In this document: one piece after another, positions 7,861-17,000 of the stretch | Numbering within the stretch: the first letter of the stretch is position 1 | How the letters are laid out: every line of letters begins with the position of its first letter | Origin: Ignavibacteria bacterium | GTDB taxonomy: Bacteria > Bacteroidota > Ignavibacteria > Kapaibacteriales > UBA4661 | Direction of reading: 5' to 3' | Length of the DNA: 36,856 bases | Assembly: GCA_947459425.1 (NCBI GenBank) | Contig: CANHDJ010000033.1 | Location: 1 to 36,856, forward strand | Position numbers and translations under genes: made by a program | Notes under the pieces: generated by a model | What the model was told of the DNA's origin: nothing | Databases searched by the model: none | The model's input: only the letters and a program-made list of their open reading frames with translations

Positions 7861-8727
7861 CTATTTTCCTTTTCGCCAATAGACAGAAGCCCAATCAATT
7901 GGTATCATTTCATCATCAATATTATGCTGGGCGCGGTAATCGTGAATCGCTTGACTACACCCTTTGAGAAAATAATCATCAACAATAACATAACCGCCAA
8001 CGGCAAGTTTAGGATAAAGATGAACAAGCGCATCCATCGTGGATTCATACATATCGCCGTCTAATCGCAGCAACGCCAGTTGCTCAATGGGAGCGCTTGG
8101 GAGTGTGTCTTTGAACCAGCCTTTGAGAAAACGTACCTGTTCATCAAGCAAACCATAACGGCGAAAATTACGCTGGACTGTTTCCAACGACACACCAAGG
8201 AAATCACTCCAAAGATGATGCGGGTCTCCGGCATCCTGTGGATATTTCTCGGTATTCGGACTTGGCAAGCCAGAAAAAGAGTCGGCTGCCCAAACAATTC
8301 GGTCAGTAACATTGTAGGATTTTAATACGCCACGCATAAAAATCACTGCCCCGCCGCGCCAAACACCAGTTTCTATCAGGTCACCGGGAATATTGTTCTG
8401 TAAAATATCCTCAATGCAAAATTGGATGTTGTCCAAGCGCTTCAAACCTATCATCGTATCGGCTAAGGGGGGCCAATCTTTCCCAACTGCACGAAGATTT
8501 GGGTCAAATTTAAACTGTCGTACAATCCGAAATCGCCCACCACTCATACCTCGGATGACACTGTCAGCCGCACGGAAACAACGATGAATAAAGCGATGAA
8601 AAGCCGTAGCGCTTTGTGCCATTTCAAGCGGAAGAAGGGTTTCGCCCCAGAGGTAATACGTGAGAGTATTTTTGAGAAGTTGTAAATATGCCGTTTGTGT
8701 TCCTAAATCATGTTGAGGTAATGCCAT
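7861..8727 (-). CDS. TylF/MycF-type SAM-dependent O-methyltransferase
   Basis: 288 residues from the ATG at 8727 (MALPQHDLGT). The SAM site is IPGDLIETGVWRGGAVIFMRG, followed by WAADSFSGLPSP, and the metal/catalytic part is LLRLDGDMYESTMDAL with VGGYVIVDDYF. This is the macrocin-O-methyltransferase family (TylF/MycF), which methylates sugar hydroxyls in a metal-dependent way. In a polysaccharide operon it probably methylates a sugar residue, perhaps as a chain cap. An in-frame extension to 8862 would run through the CAT repeat and give a seven-His stretch. I reject it because it overlaps the upstream gene by 155 bp. The chosen start overlaps the ligase gene by 20 bp. Confidence 0.82.
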   Translation of the reverse strand: MALPQHDLGTQTAYLQLLKNTLTYYLWGETLLPLEMAQSATAFHRFIHRCFRAADSVIRGMSGGRFRIVRQFKFDPNLRAVGKDWPPLADTMIGLKRLDNIQFCIEDILQNNIPGDLIETGVWRGGAVIFMRGVLKSYNVTDRIVWAADSFSGLPSPNTEKYPQDAGDPHHLWSDFLGVSLETVQRNFRRYGLLDEQVRFLKGWFKDTLPSAPIEQLALLRLDGDMYESTMDALVHLYPKLAVGGYVIVDDYFLKGCSQAIHDYRAQHNIDDEMIPIDWASVYWRKGK

Positions 8728-10180
8728 GAGATGTAGATGATGATGATGATGATGATGGGTGAAAATGTAATCTTCTGTCCAATTCAGCAAAAGCGATTGC
8801 CGCGTAGATAACCGACAAGCAATAAAATCCCTCCCGCCCTTCGGGAATAGCGCTAGTAACATTCACCAGCGTAAAAGCAAGTAAACTTCCAAATGCGCCA
8901 GATGCGAGTATCCGAGACACTGCCGTATTTAATTGATGACGTGCAAGAGTATATGCTTTGTACAGCATATAAAACCACACCCCATAAAAACTTAGAAAAA
9001 AAGGCAAGCCAAGTTTCATCCAAATATACAAATAACCATTATGAATAAAATTAATCTTGTTAAAGATATGAGCCATTGGGTCATATACCGTAAATCGTGT
9101 CCCCATTCCTGCTCCGCTGAAGGGATAGCGGGCAATATATTCAAAAACTGATTGTGTCTCATACACTCGTGCAGAAAGCGATAAATCCTTTGTTCCCTCG
9201 GCTGATGAAACTAATCGGGCTTGGATAACTTTGAGAATAAGCGCGGCTCGTTCAGGAAAGATGACTTGAACAGCACTAATAAAAATAATACCACCAATAA
9301 TGCTGTACACAAGAAACAACGCTAGCTTTCGCTTATTACAAAGCCAGAGCGTTGCGACAATTCCAATTACACATGAAATCCAAAAACCACGCGAAAAACT
9401 CACCACAACAACAACCGCATAAAACGCTGTCAGTACCAGCATTCCCAAGCGGGCTTTGCGGGCAGAAGCATAAAACGCCCCCATTGCACAAAAGATCGTT
9501 GCACAGATAAAAACATGAGTAATCAATGATTTCCGTGAAGTCCAGACTTCATATGCGTAGAGAACATTCGAGGCAGCTTTGACGTACTGCCAAAGATTGC
9601 TTGCCCCAATAACAATAAATACGCCCGATGTCAAGGTTAAAAACGTCAGAATATGCTTGCGCTCAGTGAAATGCTCTCGCCACGGCAGGTAATAGAGCAT
9701 GGTATAAAACAACAAGTATTCGCGCAGCCAGCGTAACGGCGTTGATTCATCATTCACCAGAACCAACACTATCGTTATTGAAGCCCCCAATATGGCGGTT
9801 AATAAGACTCTATCGCCGAGGTTCCTCACAATACGACGCTTTTTAATAAATACCATCGAAAAGAGCCATATCCATAAACCGCCAATAATAAAAGCAACTA
9901 AAGCGTATTCCTTGAGCGTAATTTCATTTTCACCCTTACCACTCGACACCCAAAAATAATTCACTACCGCCCCCGTATAAAGCCAAAGCCTCGGATACCG
10001 CACAAACAGCATGATGACGAGGATAATTATCGGTAACGCCACCAGCGCCAGCACATTCATCATATCCGTCAGAAGCAGCCCGACGAGGACAAGTGCCGCC
10101 ACCAAAAGCGATAGCACAATTACATCCGTATTGCCGGAAAGTCGCAGATTGGGGAATTTCAGAGGAAGAGCAAGATTCAT
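8708..10180 (-). CDS. O-antigen ligase/polymerase (Wzy_C) membrane protein
   Basis: 490 residues with roughly ten to twelve hydrophobic segments. The Wzy_C signature lies about residues 270-425: FSRGFWISCVIGIVATL, the periplasmic loop with Arg-rich and GAGMGTRF elements, then NKINFIHNGYLYIWMKLGLP. Such proteins join or polymerise undecaprenyl-linked glycans in the periplasm. ATG at 10180 is preferred: GGGAG is about 8 nt upstream, and it follows the previous gene's stop by one base (TGA-G-ATG). An upstream in-frame start at 10207 would overlap that gene. The C terminus is odd: it ends in a run of seven Ser encoded by the TCA reading of a seven-copy CAT repeat. Ligase and polymerase cannot be told apart by sequence here. 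Confidence 0.82.
   Translation of the reverse strand: MNLALPLKFPNLRLSGNTDVIVLSLLVAALVLVGLLLTDMMNVLALVALPIIILVIMLFVRYPRLWLYTGAVVNYFWVSSGKGENEITLKEYALVAFIIGGLWIWLFSMVFIKKRRIVRNLGDRVLLTAILGASITIVLVLVNDESTPLRWLREYLLFYTMLYYLPWREHFTERKHILTFLTLTSGVFIVIGASNLWQYVKAASNVLYAYEVWTSRKSLITHVFICATIFCAMGAFYASARKARLGMLVLTAFYAVVVVVSFSRGFWISCVIGIVATLWLCNKRKLALFLVYSIIGGIIFISAVQVIFPERAALILKVIQARLVSSAEGTKDLSLSARVYETQSVFEYIARYPFSGAGMGTRFTVYDPMAHIFNKINFIHNGYLYIWMKLGLPFFLSFYGVWFYMLYKAYTLARHQLNTAVSRILASGAFGSLLAFTLVNVTSAIPEGREGFYCLSVIYAAIAFAELDRRLHFHPSSSSSSSTSHGITST
8737..8757. repeat. Trinucleotide microsatellite, seven ATG/CAT units
   Basis: Seven perfect ATG units on the plus strand (CAT on the coding strand) lie inside the 3' end of the ligase gene, 10 bp upstream of the methyltransferase start. 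In the ligase frame they encode poly-Ser. Unit changes keep the frame but would alter tail length and the local leader of the next gene. Confidence 0.95.
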
Positions 10181-10181
10181 C

Positions 10182-10895
10182 TCACAGTCTCCCAAACAAT
10201 GCCGCAAGACGCAGTTTCCACACCAGCCATGCAGCTTCCCAGATGATATTTTTACTCATTTTCGACGTACCGCTCCGGCGGTCAACAAAGACAATGGGAA
10301 TCTCTTTGATTCGTGCGCCGCGCCGCCAGAGTTTGAAATTCATTTCGATTTGGAACGCATACCCATTGGAACGAATACGCTGAAGATTGACCTTCCGCAA
10401 AATTTCCGTGCGAAAGCACTTGAATCCGCCCGTTGCATCATAAATCGGCATCCGCGTAATCCACCGCGTGTAAAGATTCGCACACCAACTCAGCAATAAA
10501 CGCTGCATGGGCCAATTCACCACATTCACGCCCGTAATATACCGCGAACCCAAGACCACATCAGCATTCTCAATCGCCCGCAAAAATGTCGGGATTTCCT
10601 TCGGGTCGTGCGAAAAATCGGCATCCATTTCAAAAACAATATCATAACCGCGCTCCATTGCCCAAAGAAAACCTTCGCAATATGCCGTTCCCAAGCCGAG
10701 TTTTCCAGCACGTTCCAAAAGGTGAATACGCGGCGTGGTTTGCTGTGCCGTACGCACCAAAGCGCCCGTGCCGTCGGGAGAATTATCGTCCACAACAAGG
10801 ATTTCCAACGTCGGATGAACGGCGAAAATTTCTTCCGTAATAGCGTTGATATTATCGCTTTCGTTGTATGTAGGAATAATGACGAGTATCTTCAT
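10182..10895 (-). CDS. Polyprenol-phosphate mannosyltransferase-type GT2 (DPM1-like)
   Basis: 237 residues from ATG 10895. MKILVIIPTYNESDN opens a GT-A domain. EILVVDDNSPDGT binds the nucleotide, EMDADFSHDP supplies the DXD-like metal site (Asp91-Asp93), and VVLGSRYITG plus GGFKCFRTEIL are characteristic of dolichol/polyprenol-phosphate mannose synthases. It lacks the C-terminal membrane domain of longer relatives, so it should be a soluble or peripheral enzyme that makes polyprenyl-P-mannose (or glucose) at the cytoplasmic face. A TTG six bases upstream is an alternative start. Its stop lies one base before the ligase ATG. In this operon it probably supplies a lipid-linked sugar for periplasmic glycan modification. 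Confidence 0.88.
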   Translation of the reverse strand: MKILVIIPTYNESDNINAITEEIFAVHPTLEILVVDDNSPDGTGALVRTAQQTTPRIHLLERAGKLGLGTAYCEGFLWAMERGYDIVFEMDADFSHDPKEIPTFLRAIENADVVLGSRYITGVNVVNWPMQRLLLSWCANLYTRWITRMPIYDATGGFKCFRTEILRKVNLQRIRSNGYAFQIEMNFKLWRRGARIKEIPIVFVDRRSGTSKMSKNIIWEAAWLVWKLRLAALFGRL

Positions 10896-10922
10896 GCTCA
10901 AAATGATGATTATATCATGGGT

Positions 10923-12488
10923 TTATGCTTGTCCGCTACCTCGAAGAACTTTGAATGCCGTGCGAATAATAATCTCGACATCAAGACGAAATGAAAGATT
11001 TTCAATATAATAAAAATCATGCTCAAGGCGGCGGCGAAGTTCTTCATCATTTTCCCCGTAATTTAGAGCGTGAAGTTGATACCATCCCGTTAAGCCCGGA
11101 CGAACTTTATGGCGACGAGGGTAGTAGGGAAATGTTTGAGAAAATTTTTCCACTAACTTGGGTACTTCTGGTCGGGGTCCAACGATGCTCATATCCCCCT
11201 TCAAAATATTCCAAAGCTGCGGAATTTCGTCCAAATGCGTTTTGCGAATAAACCGCCCAAACCGCGTGACACGGGCATCGTTGACTTGCGTAAAACCTGT
11301 GGTTTTATCCGAACCACTCACCATAGAGCGAAATTTCCAAATACGAAAGGGAGTGCCGTTGCGCCCAACACGGATTTGCGAGTAAAATGCGCCACCAGGC
11401 GTTTCTAAGCGCACAATAAGGGCAATGAGCGCCCAGAATGGCAGCCCGAAAACCAATCCCAACAAACTCAGCACAATATCCGTCAAACGCTTAATCACGC
11501 GCTGCCAAGGGGTCATAATCTCCGCACTCACCTCAATCAGTGCAATGCCGTAAATATGCTGCGCCCGCGTTTGACCGGAAAAAATTTCATATAAGTCTGG
11601 TACAATTTTCATCGTAACATTGTGCTTTTCGCATTCATTAGCAATTCGCAATAACTCTTCGTGGTCGGGCGTTGCCGTCGAGACGAGAACAGCGCTGGGT
11701 TTGAGCGTCGGCAATAGATTTGCAATATCGCTAAATAGACCAACAAGTGGCAGTGGTGTGGGTACAGATGAAGTGGCGCTATTAGTAGATTCATCTACAG
11801 CACGACTGCGCCATTTTTCAGATTCGTGACTATCCGACATCACCACGCCAATAGGCTGAAAGCCAAAAGCGGGGGCTTGTCGTACGGAAGTCAATAACGA
11901 GCGAACATTTTCGGCGCATCCCACAAGCAATGCCGGAAAGCTGATAATTCCTCGCTTTCGCAATGTTCGCTGGGTTGCACGTGCTGCAATGCGCCCCAGA
12001 CAAAGACTTCCGCAAAACGCCACCCAATACAAAACAATCAAAAGACGCGGATTTTGCGCCGGAGCAACGTCATCGAAAAAAATCACCACGCCTAAGAGAA
12101 TACACCCGACAAACGTTATCCGGACGACAGTAAAAAACTCATCAAACGGTGAGCGAACATACCAATCTTCGTACAACCCCGCAAACCAGAAGAGAAGCGC
12201 CCAATAGCCATACAACGCTATGACGGCAGCAACAATCAGCACCGTGCGTTCATCGGTGAGCAACGGCTGCGTGAAAGCACTCGTCACCGTTTCAAAAAAT
12301 CCACTCAAAAATCGCAGCGCATAATACACCGCAAAACTCACCACAAAACCAAGCATATCAAACGCAATCTGATACCACCGAGGCGAACGCGGCACCCGCA
12401 ACCGCCCAAGCAAACCACGCCCAACACCTGCATCCGAGAGCGGATGCGGCGGCGGCGAGGTATTCAGCGCTTGAGAAAGTGTCGTCAT
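10923..12488 (-). CDS. Polyprenyl-phosphate sugar-1-phosphate transferase (WbaP/WcaJ type)
   Basis: 521 residues. The N-terminal half has four to five membrane segments and a CoA-binding-like domain (PALLVGCAENV...). The C-terminal 190 residues are the bacterial sugar transferase: a membrane re-entrant helix KRLTDIVLSLLGLVFGLP, then VGRNGTPFRIWKFRSM, THLDEIPQLWNILKGDMSIVGPRPE and RPGLTGWYQL. By family it transfers a hexose-1-phosphate from UDP-sugar to undecaprenyl phosphate, the committing step of exopolysaccharide or O-antigen assembly. ATG 12488 is chosen because a strong promoter lies at 12530-12560; an in-frame TTG start at 12560 would overlap it. It heads the operon that runs to 5658. 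Confidence 0.9.
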   Translation of the reverse strand: MTTLSQALNTSPPPHPLSDAGVGRGLLGRLRVPRSPRWYQIAFDMLGFVVSFAVYYALRFLSGFFETVTSAFTQPLLTDERTVLIVAAVIALYGYWALLFWFAGLYEDWYVRSPFDEFFTVVRITFVGCILLGVVIFFDDVAPAQNPRLLIVLYWVAFCGSLCLGRIAARATQRTLRKRGIISFPALLVGCAENVRSLLTSVRQAPAFGFQPIGVVMSDSHESEKWRSRAVDESTNSATSSVPTPLPLVGLFSDIANLLPTLKPSAVLVSTATPDHEELLRIANECEKHNVTMKIVPDLYEIFSGQTRAQHIYGIALIEVSAEIMTPWQRVIKRLTDIVLSLLGLVFGLPFWALIALIVRLETPGGAFYSQIRVGRNGTPFRIWKFRSMVSGSDKTTGFTQVNDARVTRFGRFIRKTHLDEIPQLWNILKGDMSIVGPRPEVPKLVEKFSQTFPYYPRRHKVRPGLTGWYQLHALNYGENDEELRRRLEHDFYYIENLSFRLDVEIIIRTAFKVLRGSGQA

Positions 12489-12529
12489 TGCAATCGTGAA
12501 CCAGTTGAGCAGATGTGATTTTTCCGATA

Positions 12530-12560
12530 CAAATATAGAACTCTCAGCGAAACCGTACAA
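12530..12560 (-). promoter_or_regulatory. Promoter of the polysaccharide operon, Bacteroidota type
   Basis: On the minus strand TTG (12560-12558) is followed by a 20-nt spacer and TATATTTG (12537-12530). This matches the Bacteroidota primary-sigma consensus TTG / TAnnTTTG. The expected transcription start near 12523 gives a leader of about 35 nt to the ATG at 12488. A site with identical spacing and hexamer occurs at 36779-36809. Confidence 0.75.
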
Positions 12561-12580
12561 CCACTATTCGCTGGTAATCC

Positions 12581-13789
12581 CTACGGCTTCAAAAGGCTAT
12601 CCTTCGGAAAGGCAACACTGGTGCGATAGACTGACTCGCGGAGAAATTTCGCCGCCCGATTGGCACTGGGTGTGAGCGCTTCATAGTAAAATATCACCGA
12701 CCCCGCAAAACCCGCCGTCCGATTGGCTTCGATGCACTGCGTCAGTAATTGCGGTGCGGCAACGTAAGGATCACTCCGTCCCAATATGCCCGGAGCCACA
12801 TGACCACGCGCTTTTGCGGGTAATTGGCTCTGCAACTGCTCCACAAGCGTTTGATACGCCGACCCGTCGCGGCGGTACAACTGCGGACTCAGCATATCAA
12901 CCAAACCACGCTCCATCCACGTTGGCGAATCTTGAAGATATTCCACATTGCCAAAAGGAAAAGGGCTTGGCGACATGGCAACGATAATATTTTTCCGCGC
13001 CTTCACCTTGGAACGCAAGCGTGAAAGCCATTCGGTGAGTTTATTTGCCCGCCATTGCACCCAAGCAGCATCTTTTATATTTTGTGGAGCTGTCCGACCC
13101 GTTTCCCGACGGTAGAGCGCCACTGTCGCCGAATCATAACCGCCTTCGCTCGGCATAGCGGGCAAGCGGTCGTCGCCCTGAATGCCGTCAATATCATACT
13201 TTTCTACAACTTCCATCACCAAATCGCGCATAAAATTTTGGACATTCGTATCAAGAGCATTCATCCAGTGGAAACTATTTTTAACCACCGGCAGACCATT
13301 CTGCCCGATACACGCCCACTCAGGATGACGCTGCAAAAGCGGTCCCGGAGCCGCATAAAACGCCGCAAAACCGTACTCAAACCACGGTATCACAGCCAAA
13401 CCCTGCGACCGTGCTTCCTCAATCACCTCCGCCAAAATATCTCGTCCGCCAAACTGCGCCCCCGTAGCATAGCCAAATTCACGCTGCATCCGCGCCGAGC
13501 GCCATAACGTATAACCACGCGCCCAAACAACCGGAAACACCGCATTGAAGCCATGTTCACGCAACATCTGCATTGCCGCAGCGATATTCGCACGAGAATC
13601 CAAAACAGCGCTTCCGGCAAGCGTCAGCCACACACCGCGCACTTCGGGCTTTTCGCCCTGCCGCATCGTGTCAATGCGTGTGGTAGGCGACTGAGCAAGG
13701 GAAGGCTGTGCAGCGCAAGAAGGTATGCAAATGGCAATGATTGCCGAAAAGAGGAGAAGGATTGTACGGAAAATGTGGGTAGTTGGCAT
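12581..13789 (-). CDS. Glycoside-hydrolase-like lipoprotein (GHL10/DUF187 family)
   Basis: 402 residues. The N-terminal hydrophobic segment LLLFSAIIAICIPSC ends in a plausible lipobox with Cys near residue 25. A GHL10 (PF02638, YngK-like) TIM-barrel starts at EVRGVWLTL, the typical first strand, followed by LREHGFNAVFPVVWARG, LAVIPWFEYGF, and VEKYDIDGIQGDDRL, where the Asp-Asp pair resembles the family's catalytic or substrate acids. The family is a distant relative of clan-A hydrolases; activity is unproven. ATG 13789 is preceded by AGAGGA, and a longer in-frame start runs into GC-rich repeats. It lies just upstream of the operon promoter and may act on the same surface polysaccharide. Confidence 0.85.
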   Translation of the reverse strand: MPTTHIFRTILLLFSAIIAICIPSCAAQPSLAQSPTTRIDTMRQGEKPEVRGVWLTLAGSAVLDSRANIAAAMQMLREHGFNAVFPVVWARGYTLWRSARMQREFGYATGAQFGGRDILAEVIEEARSQGLAVIPWFEYGFAAFYAAPGPLLQRHPEWACIGQNGLPVVKNSFHWMNALDTNVQNFMRDLVMEVVEKYDIDGIQGDDRLPAMPSEGGYDSATVALYRRETGRTAPQNIKDAAWVQWRANKLTEWLSRLRSKVKARKNIIVAMSPSPFPFGNVEYLQDSPTWMERGLVDMLSPQLYRRDGSAYQTLVEQLQSQLPAKARGHVAPGILGRSDPYVAAPQLLTQCIEANRTAGFAGSVIFYYEALTPSANRAAKFLRESVYRTSVAFPKDSLLKP

Positions 13790-13828
13790 ATATCCTCTTG
13801 TCTTGAAAACACTGCGAAAACCCGCCGA

Positions 13829-13934
13829 ACGGCGAAGAAGCCGCCCGACGGGGAGACCGCTCCTTCGCTTACGTCGCTCACACGACGCGCTCAAACGCTG
13901 CACGAACCGCGCCATCCGGCGGCTTCTTCGCCGT
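13829..13934. repeat. GC-rich 17-bp inverted repeat of the dispersed family
   Basis: ACGGCGAAGAAGCCGCC (13829-13845) is perfectly inverted at 13918-13934. CCGCCCGACGG (13841-13851) and CTTCTTCGCCG match cores found at 2468-2537. The 72-bp spacer shows no coding sense. A partial further copy (GGTGGCTTCTTCACCG) follows near 13954. Confidence 0.7.
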
Positions 13935-13991
13935 CGGGTGGCTGGGTGAGTGGGTGGCTTCTTCACCGCTCAAGGCTTCTTCTTCATAAAA

Positions 13992-14025
13992 AAAGCCTGA
14001 TGAAATAGTTTCCATCAGGCTTTTG
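13992..14025 (-). terminator. Rho-independent terminator of the giant gene
   Basis: GCCTGATG (13996-14003) pairs with CATCAGGC (14014-14021). In the leftward direction it is followed by a run of seven T. It starts about 10 bp beyond the stop codon at 14036. A-tracts on both sides could make it work in both directions. Confidence 0.9.
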
Positions 14026-14035
14026 AGATAATCCG

Positions 14036-17000
14036 TTAGAACCGCACAAACCGCCCCACAACGCGCTCCGCGCCGCAGAGCATTTCCACCGAATACGCCC
14101 CCGCCGCCAGACCGGAAACATTCACTTCCTTGCGCAAGATTCCGTCCGTGCTACGCGCCTCCAACGTCATCACTGCCACGCCGACGGCGTTGCGGAAGGT
14201 GATGCGAAGCGGAGAGGCAGTACATTTGAGCATCAATTCGATGACGAGAATATCACTTGCAGGGTTGGGGAAAACACGCAACGTGCCGGATTCAAGCGCT
14301 TCGGCGCTGCGAACACCAGTGAGCGTTGCACCACCCTTGGGGTCAGCAGCGATAAAGCCTTGGGTAAAGGTGAAGCCCGCCAGCGTTGCCGTGCCGCCTG
14401 GTGTTGTAACGCTGACCGCGCCCGTAGAGCCGATTTGGAGGGTTGCGCGAATGAGCGTATCGCCTGAAACTGTGAACTGTACTGCCGTTCCGCCGAAACT
14501 CACCGAGGTTGCGCCCGCAAAATTGCGTCCGATAATGCTCACAACGGCATTTCGTCCGGCAGATTTTGGCGTAAAGTCCGTAATCACAGGCGCAGGAATA
14601 AAGCGGAAACCCGCAAGTGTGCTATTACCGCGAGCGCTTGTAATCGTAATTGCGCCGCTTGCGCCCACCCCGACAACTGCTGTTATCGTTGTTGGCGAAA
14701 GAACCGCGTAGGAAAGCGCCTGAACGCCGCCAAATTGAACACCCGTCACGCCGGACAAGCCATTACCCGTAAAATTCGTTCCCGTAATCGTCACCGTCGC
14801 ATTTGCCGGAGCCGCTTGGGGAGTGAAACTCGTGATGGCGGGCGGCGTAACAACCACCTGCTCGGCGAGGAACGTAAAACCATCACGCGAACCCGTACCG
14901 CCGTAGCTCACAACACTCACCGCGCCGCTTGCCCCCGCTCCAAGAACTGCCGTTATTTGCGTATCGGAATTGACCACGAACGACCGAGCATTTGTTCCGC
15001 CAAAACGCACTGCTGTCGCGGCGCTCAGGTTTGTTCCTGTCAGCACGACCGTTGTTCCGGCAGTGGCGCTTGTCGGCGTAAAGGCGCTTATGCTTGGCGC
15101 AGGAACAAATTTCAAGCCTTCACGCGAACCTGCACCATTGGGCGATTGTACCGTCAGCGTCGCCGTGACGCGGTTTGCGCCGAGTGCCGGAACGCGGACA
15201 GTCATCGTGGAATCGTTGGAGACGCTAAAGGATTGCGCCGCAAGCGTTGTTGCGCCCGCCGTGAAGCGTACCGCCGTAATGCCGGAGAAATCGCGTCCGC
15301 GCAGTGTTATCGTCTGCCCAGAAGCCGCAGAATCAGGGCTGAAGGACGTAATGACGGGCGGTGCAGGAATAAACACGAAGTTCAGCGCCGTAGCGCGTCC
15401 GCCGGGGGTTTGCACCGTAATTGTCCCGCTTGTGCCGTTGCCCACTCGTGCCACAATCTGCGTTGGCGAGGAAACAAGGAAGGAAGCCGCCGCACGGCTA
15501 CCAAAACTCACCGATGTCGCACCGTTCAGATTTGTCCCGATAATCGTCACAATATCGCCTACGCTGGCTTGCGCGGGCGAAAAACTGGTAATCGTCGGAA
15601 GCGGCGCAAGGAACACGAAACCGCTTCGTTGCGCGGTTCCGCCCGGAGTTGTGAGGCTGATAGCGCCCGTCGCGCCCGTTTGCGCCGGAACAGCCGTAAT
15701 GACGCTATCCGAAACAACCGTGTAGGAAGCCGCCCGAACACCACCAAAATTCACAACGCTCACCGCCGATTGGCTCAGGAAGCCGCTTCCCACGATGCGC
15801 ACCGTTTCGCCCGCGCGGGCAGAATCCGGCGTAAAGCGCGTAATCACTGGCACGGGAGCAAAAACAAATCCCGTCCGCGAAGCCGAGCCGCCGCGTGTTG
15901 TGACCACAACGCTTCCCGTCGCACCCGTACTCAACCGAGCCGTGATGCGGCTTGGAGAGTTGACCACGTAGGAAGCTGCTTGCACAAGGCTTGGCGGTAC
16001 ACCGAAAGCAACCGATTGAACATTATCAAAGCCCGCACCGTTAATCACAATCGCGTCGTCAATGCCGCCAATGGCTGGCGAAAATGACGTAATGACGGGT
16101 GCTGCAATGAACGTAAAGCCCGTAGCACGCGCCGTTCCGCCAAGAGTGCGAAGATTGATTGTTCCCAAGGAGAAACTCTGCCCTGCGCCAAGCACCGCCG
16201 TCACGAGCGTATCGCCACTCGTCGTAAACGTAGCATTGACCGTAATAGCGGGATCGCCCTGAATGGTAAATGCCGAAACGGTTTGCAAGTATTGACCGCG
16301 AACCCGCACCGTATCGCCCATTGCGCCTGTTGCCGGAGAGAAGCCCGTAATAATGGGCTGCGGCGGCAGAATAAACGTAAAGCCCGCAAACGTCGCTGCA
16401 CCGACGGGAGTGCGCACACTTACTTCGCCCGTCGCACCAGCACCCACAACGGCTTGAATTTCCGTTGCCGATACCACGCGGAAGGAAGCGACTGTCACGC
16501 CACCAAAACGCACATCGCTTGCACCCGTGAAGTTCTCACCGCGAATCGTGACCGCAGCGCCAACGCCAGCCGACGCGGGCGAGAAGCCCAAAATGCGTGG
16601 CGGCTGTGGCAACATCGGCATCATTGCGGGCGGCATCGTCAGACAACAAGCATTTGCCGTGCCTCCGGGCGTTATGACCGTGATGGTGGTACTGTTGATC
16701 ATAGCCGGAGCGCGAACAACGAGCGTTGTTGGATTGACCGAAACAATCGTTCCGGCAACATTTCCAATGAGGACAAGCTGTGTTGTGTAGCCGTTTCCGC
16801 TAAAATTCCGCCCTGTAATCGTGATATTCGCTGACGGCGCAAAGAGCGTTGGCGTAAAGCTCGTGATAAATGGCGGTGGTATGACGAAAGTAAAGCCTGA
16901 TTTCGATGCCGTGCCATTGTTCGTCGTCACGCGCACGTCGCCACTTGCGCCGTCGCCAACAACTGCCTGAATGAGCGTGTCGGAAAGCACCGTGAACGCC

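Larger units (their letters stand above)
13790..14035. other. Intergenic region with GC-rich repeat and terminator
   Basis: No gene is seen. The space holds the GC-rich inverted repeat at 13829-13934 and the terminator of the giant gene at 13992-14025. Confidence 0.6.

Noticed and set aside
8737-8757. Phase-variable on/off switch
   Set aside because: The units are three bases long, so changes keep the reading frame and cannot switch the ligase on or off by frameshift; only tuning effects remain possible.
8728-8862. N-terminal extension of the TylF-type methyltransferase with a seven-His stretch
   Set aside because: It overlaps the ligase gene by 155 bp, its sequence comes from the CAT repeat and ligase codons, and the ATG at 8727 gives a normal family length.
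10896-10901. TTG start for the DPM1-like gene
   Set aside because: The ATG at 10895 opens directly at the conserved MKILVIIPTYNE start, and TTG adds only two residues without family support.
14735-16087. Long open frame on the plus strand inside the giant gene (450 residues)
   Set aside because: It is a shadow of the repetitive TIG coding sequence: very rich in Arg, Cys and His, with no domain pattern. The minus-strand frame is clearly coding. Other such frames across 14130-21662 are rejected for the same reason.
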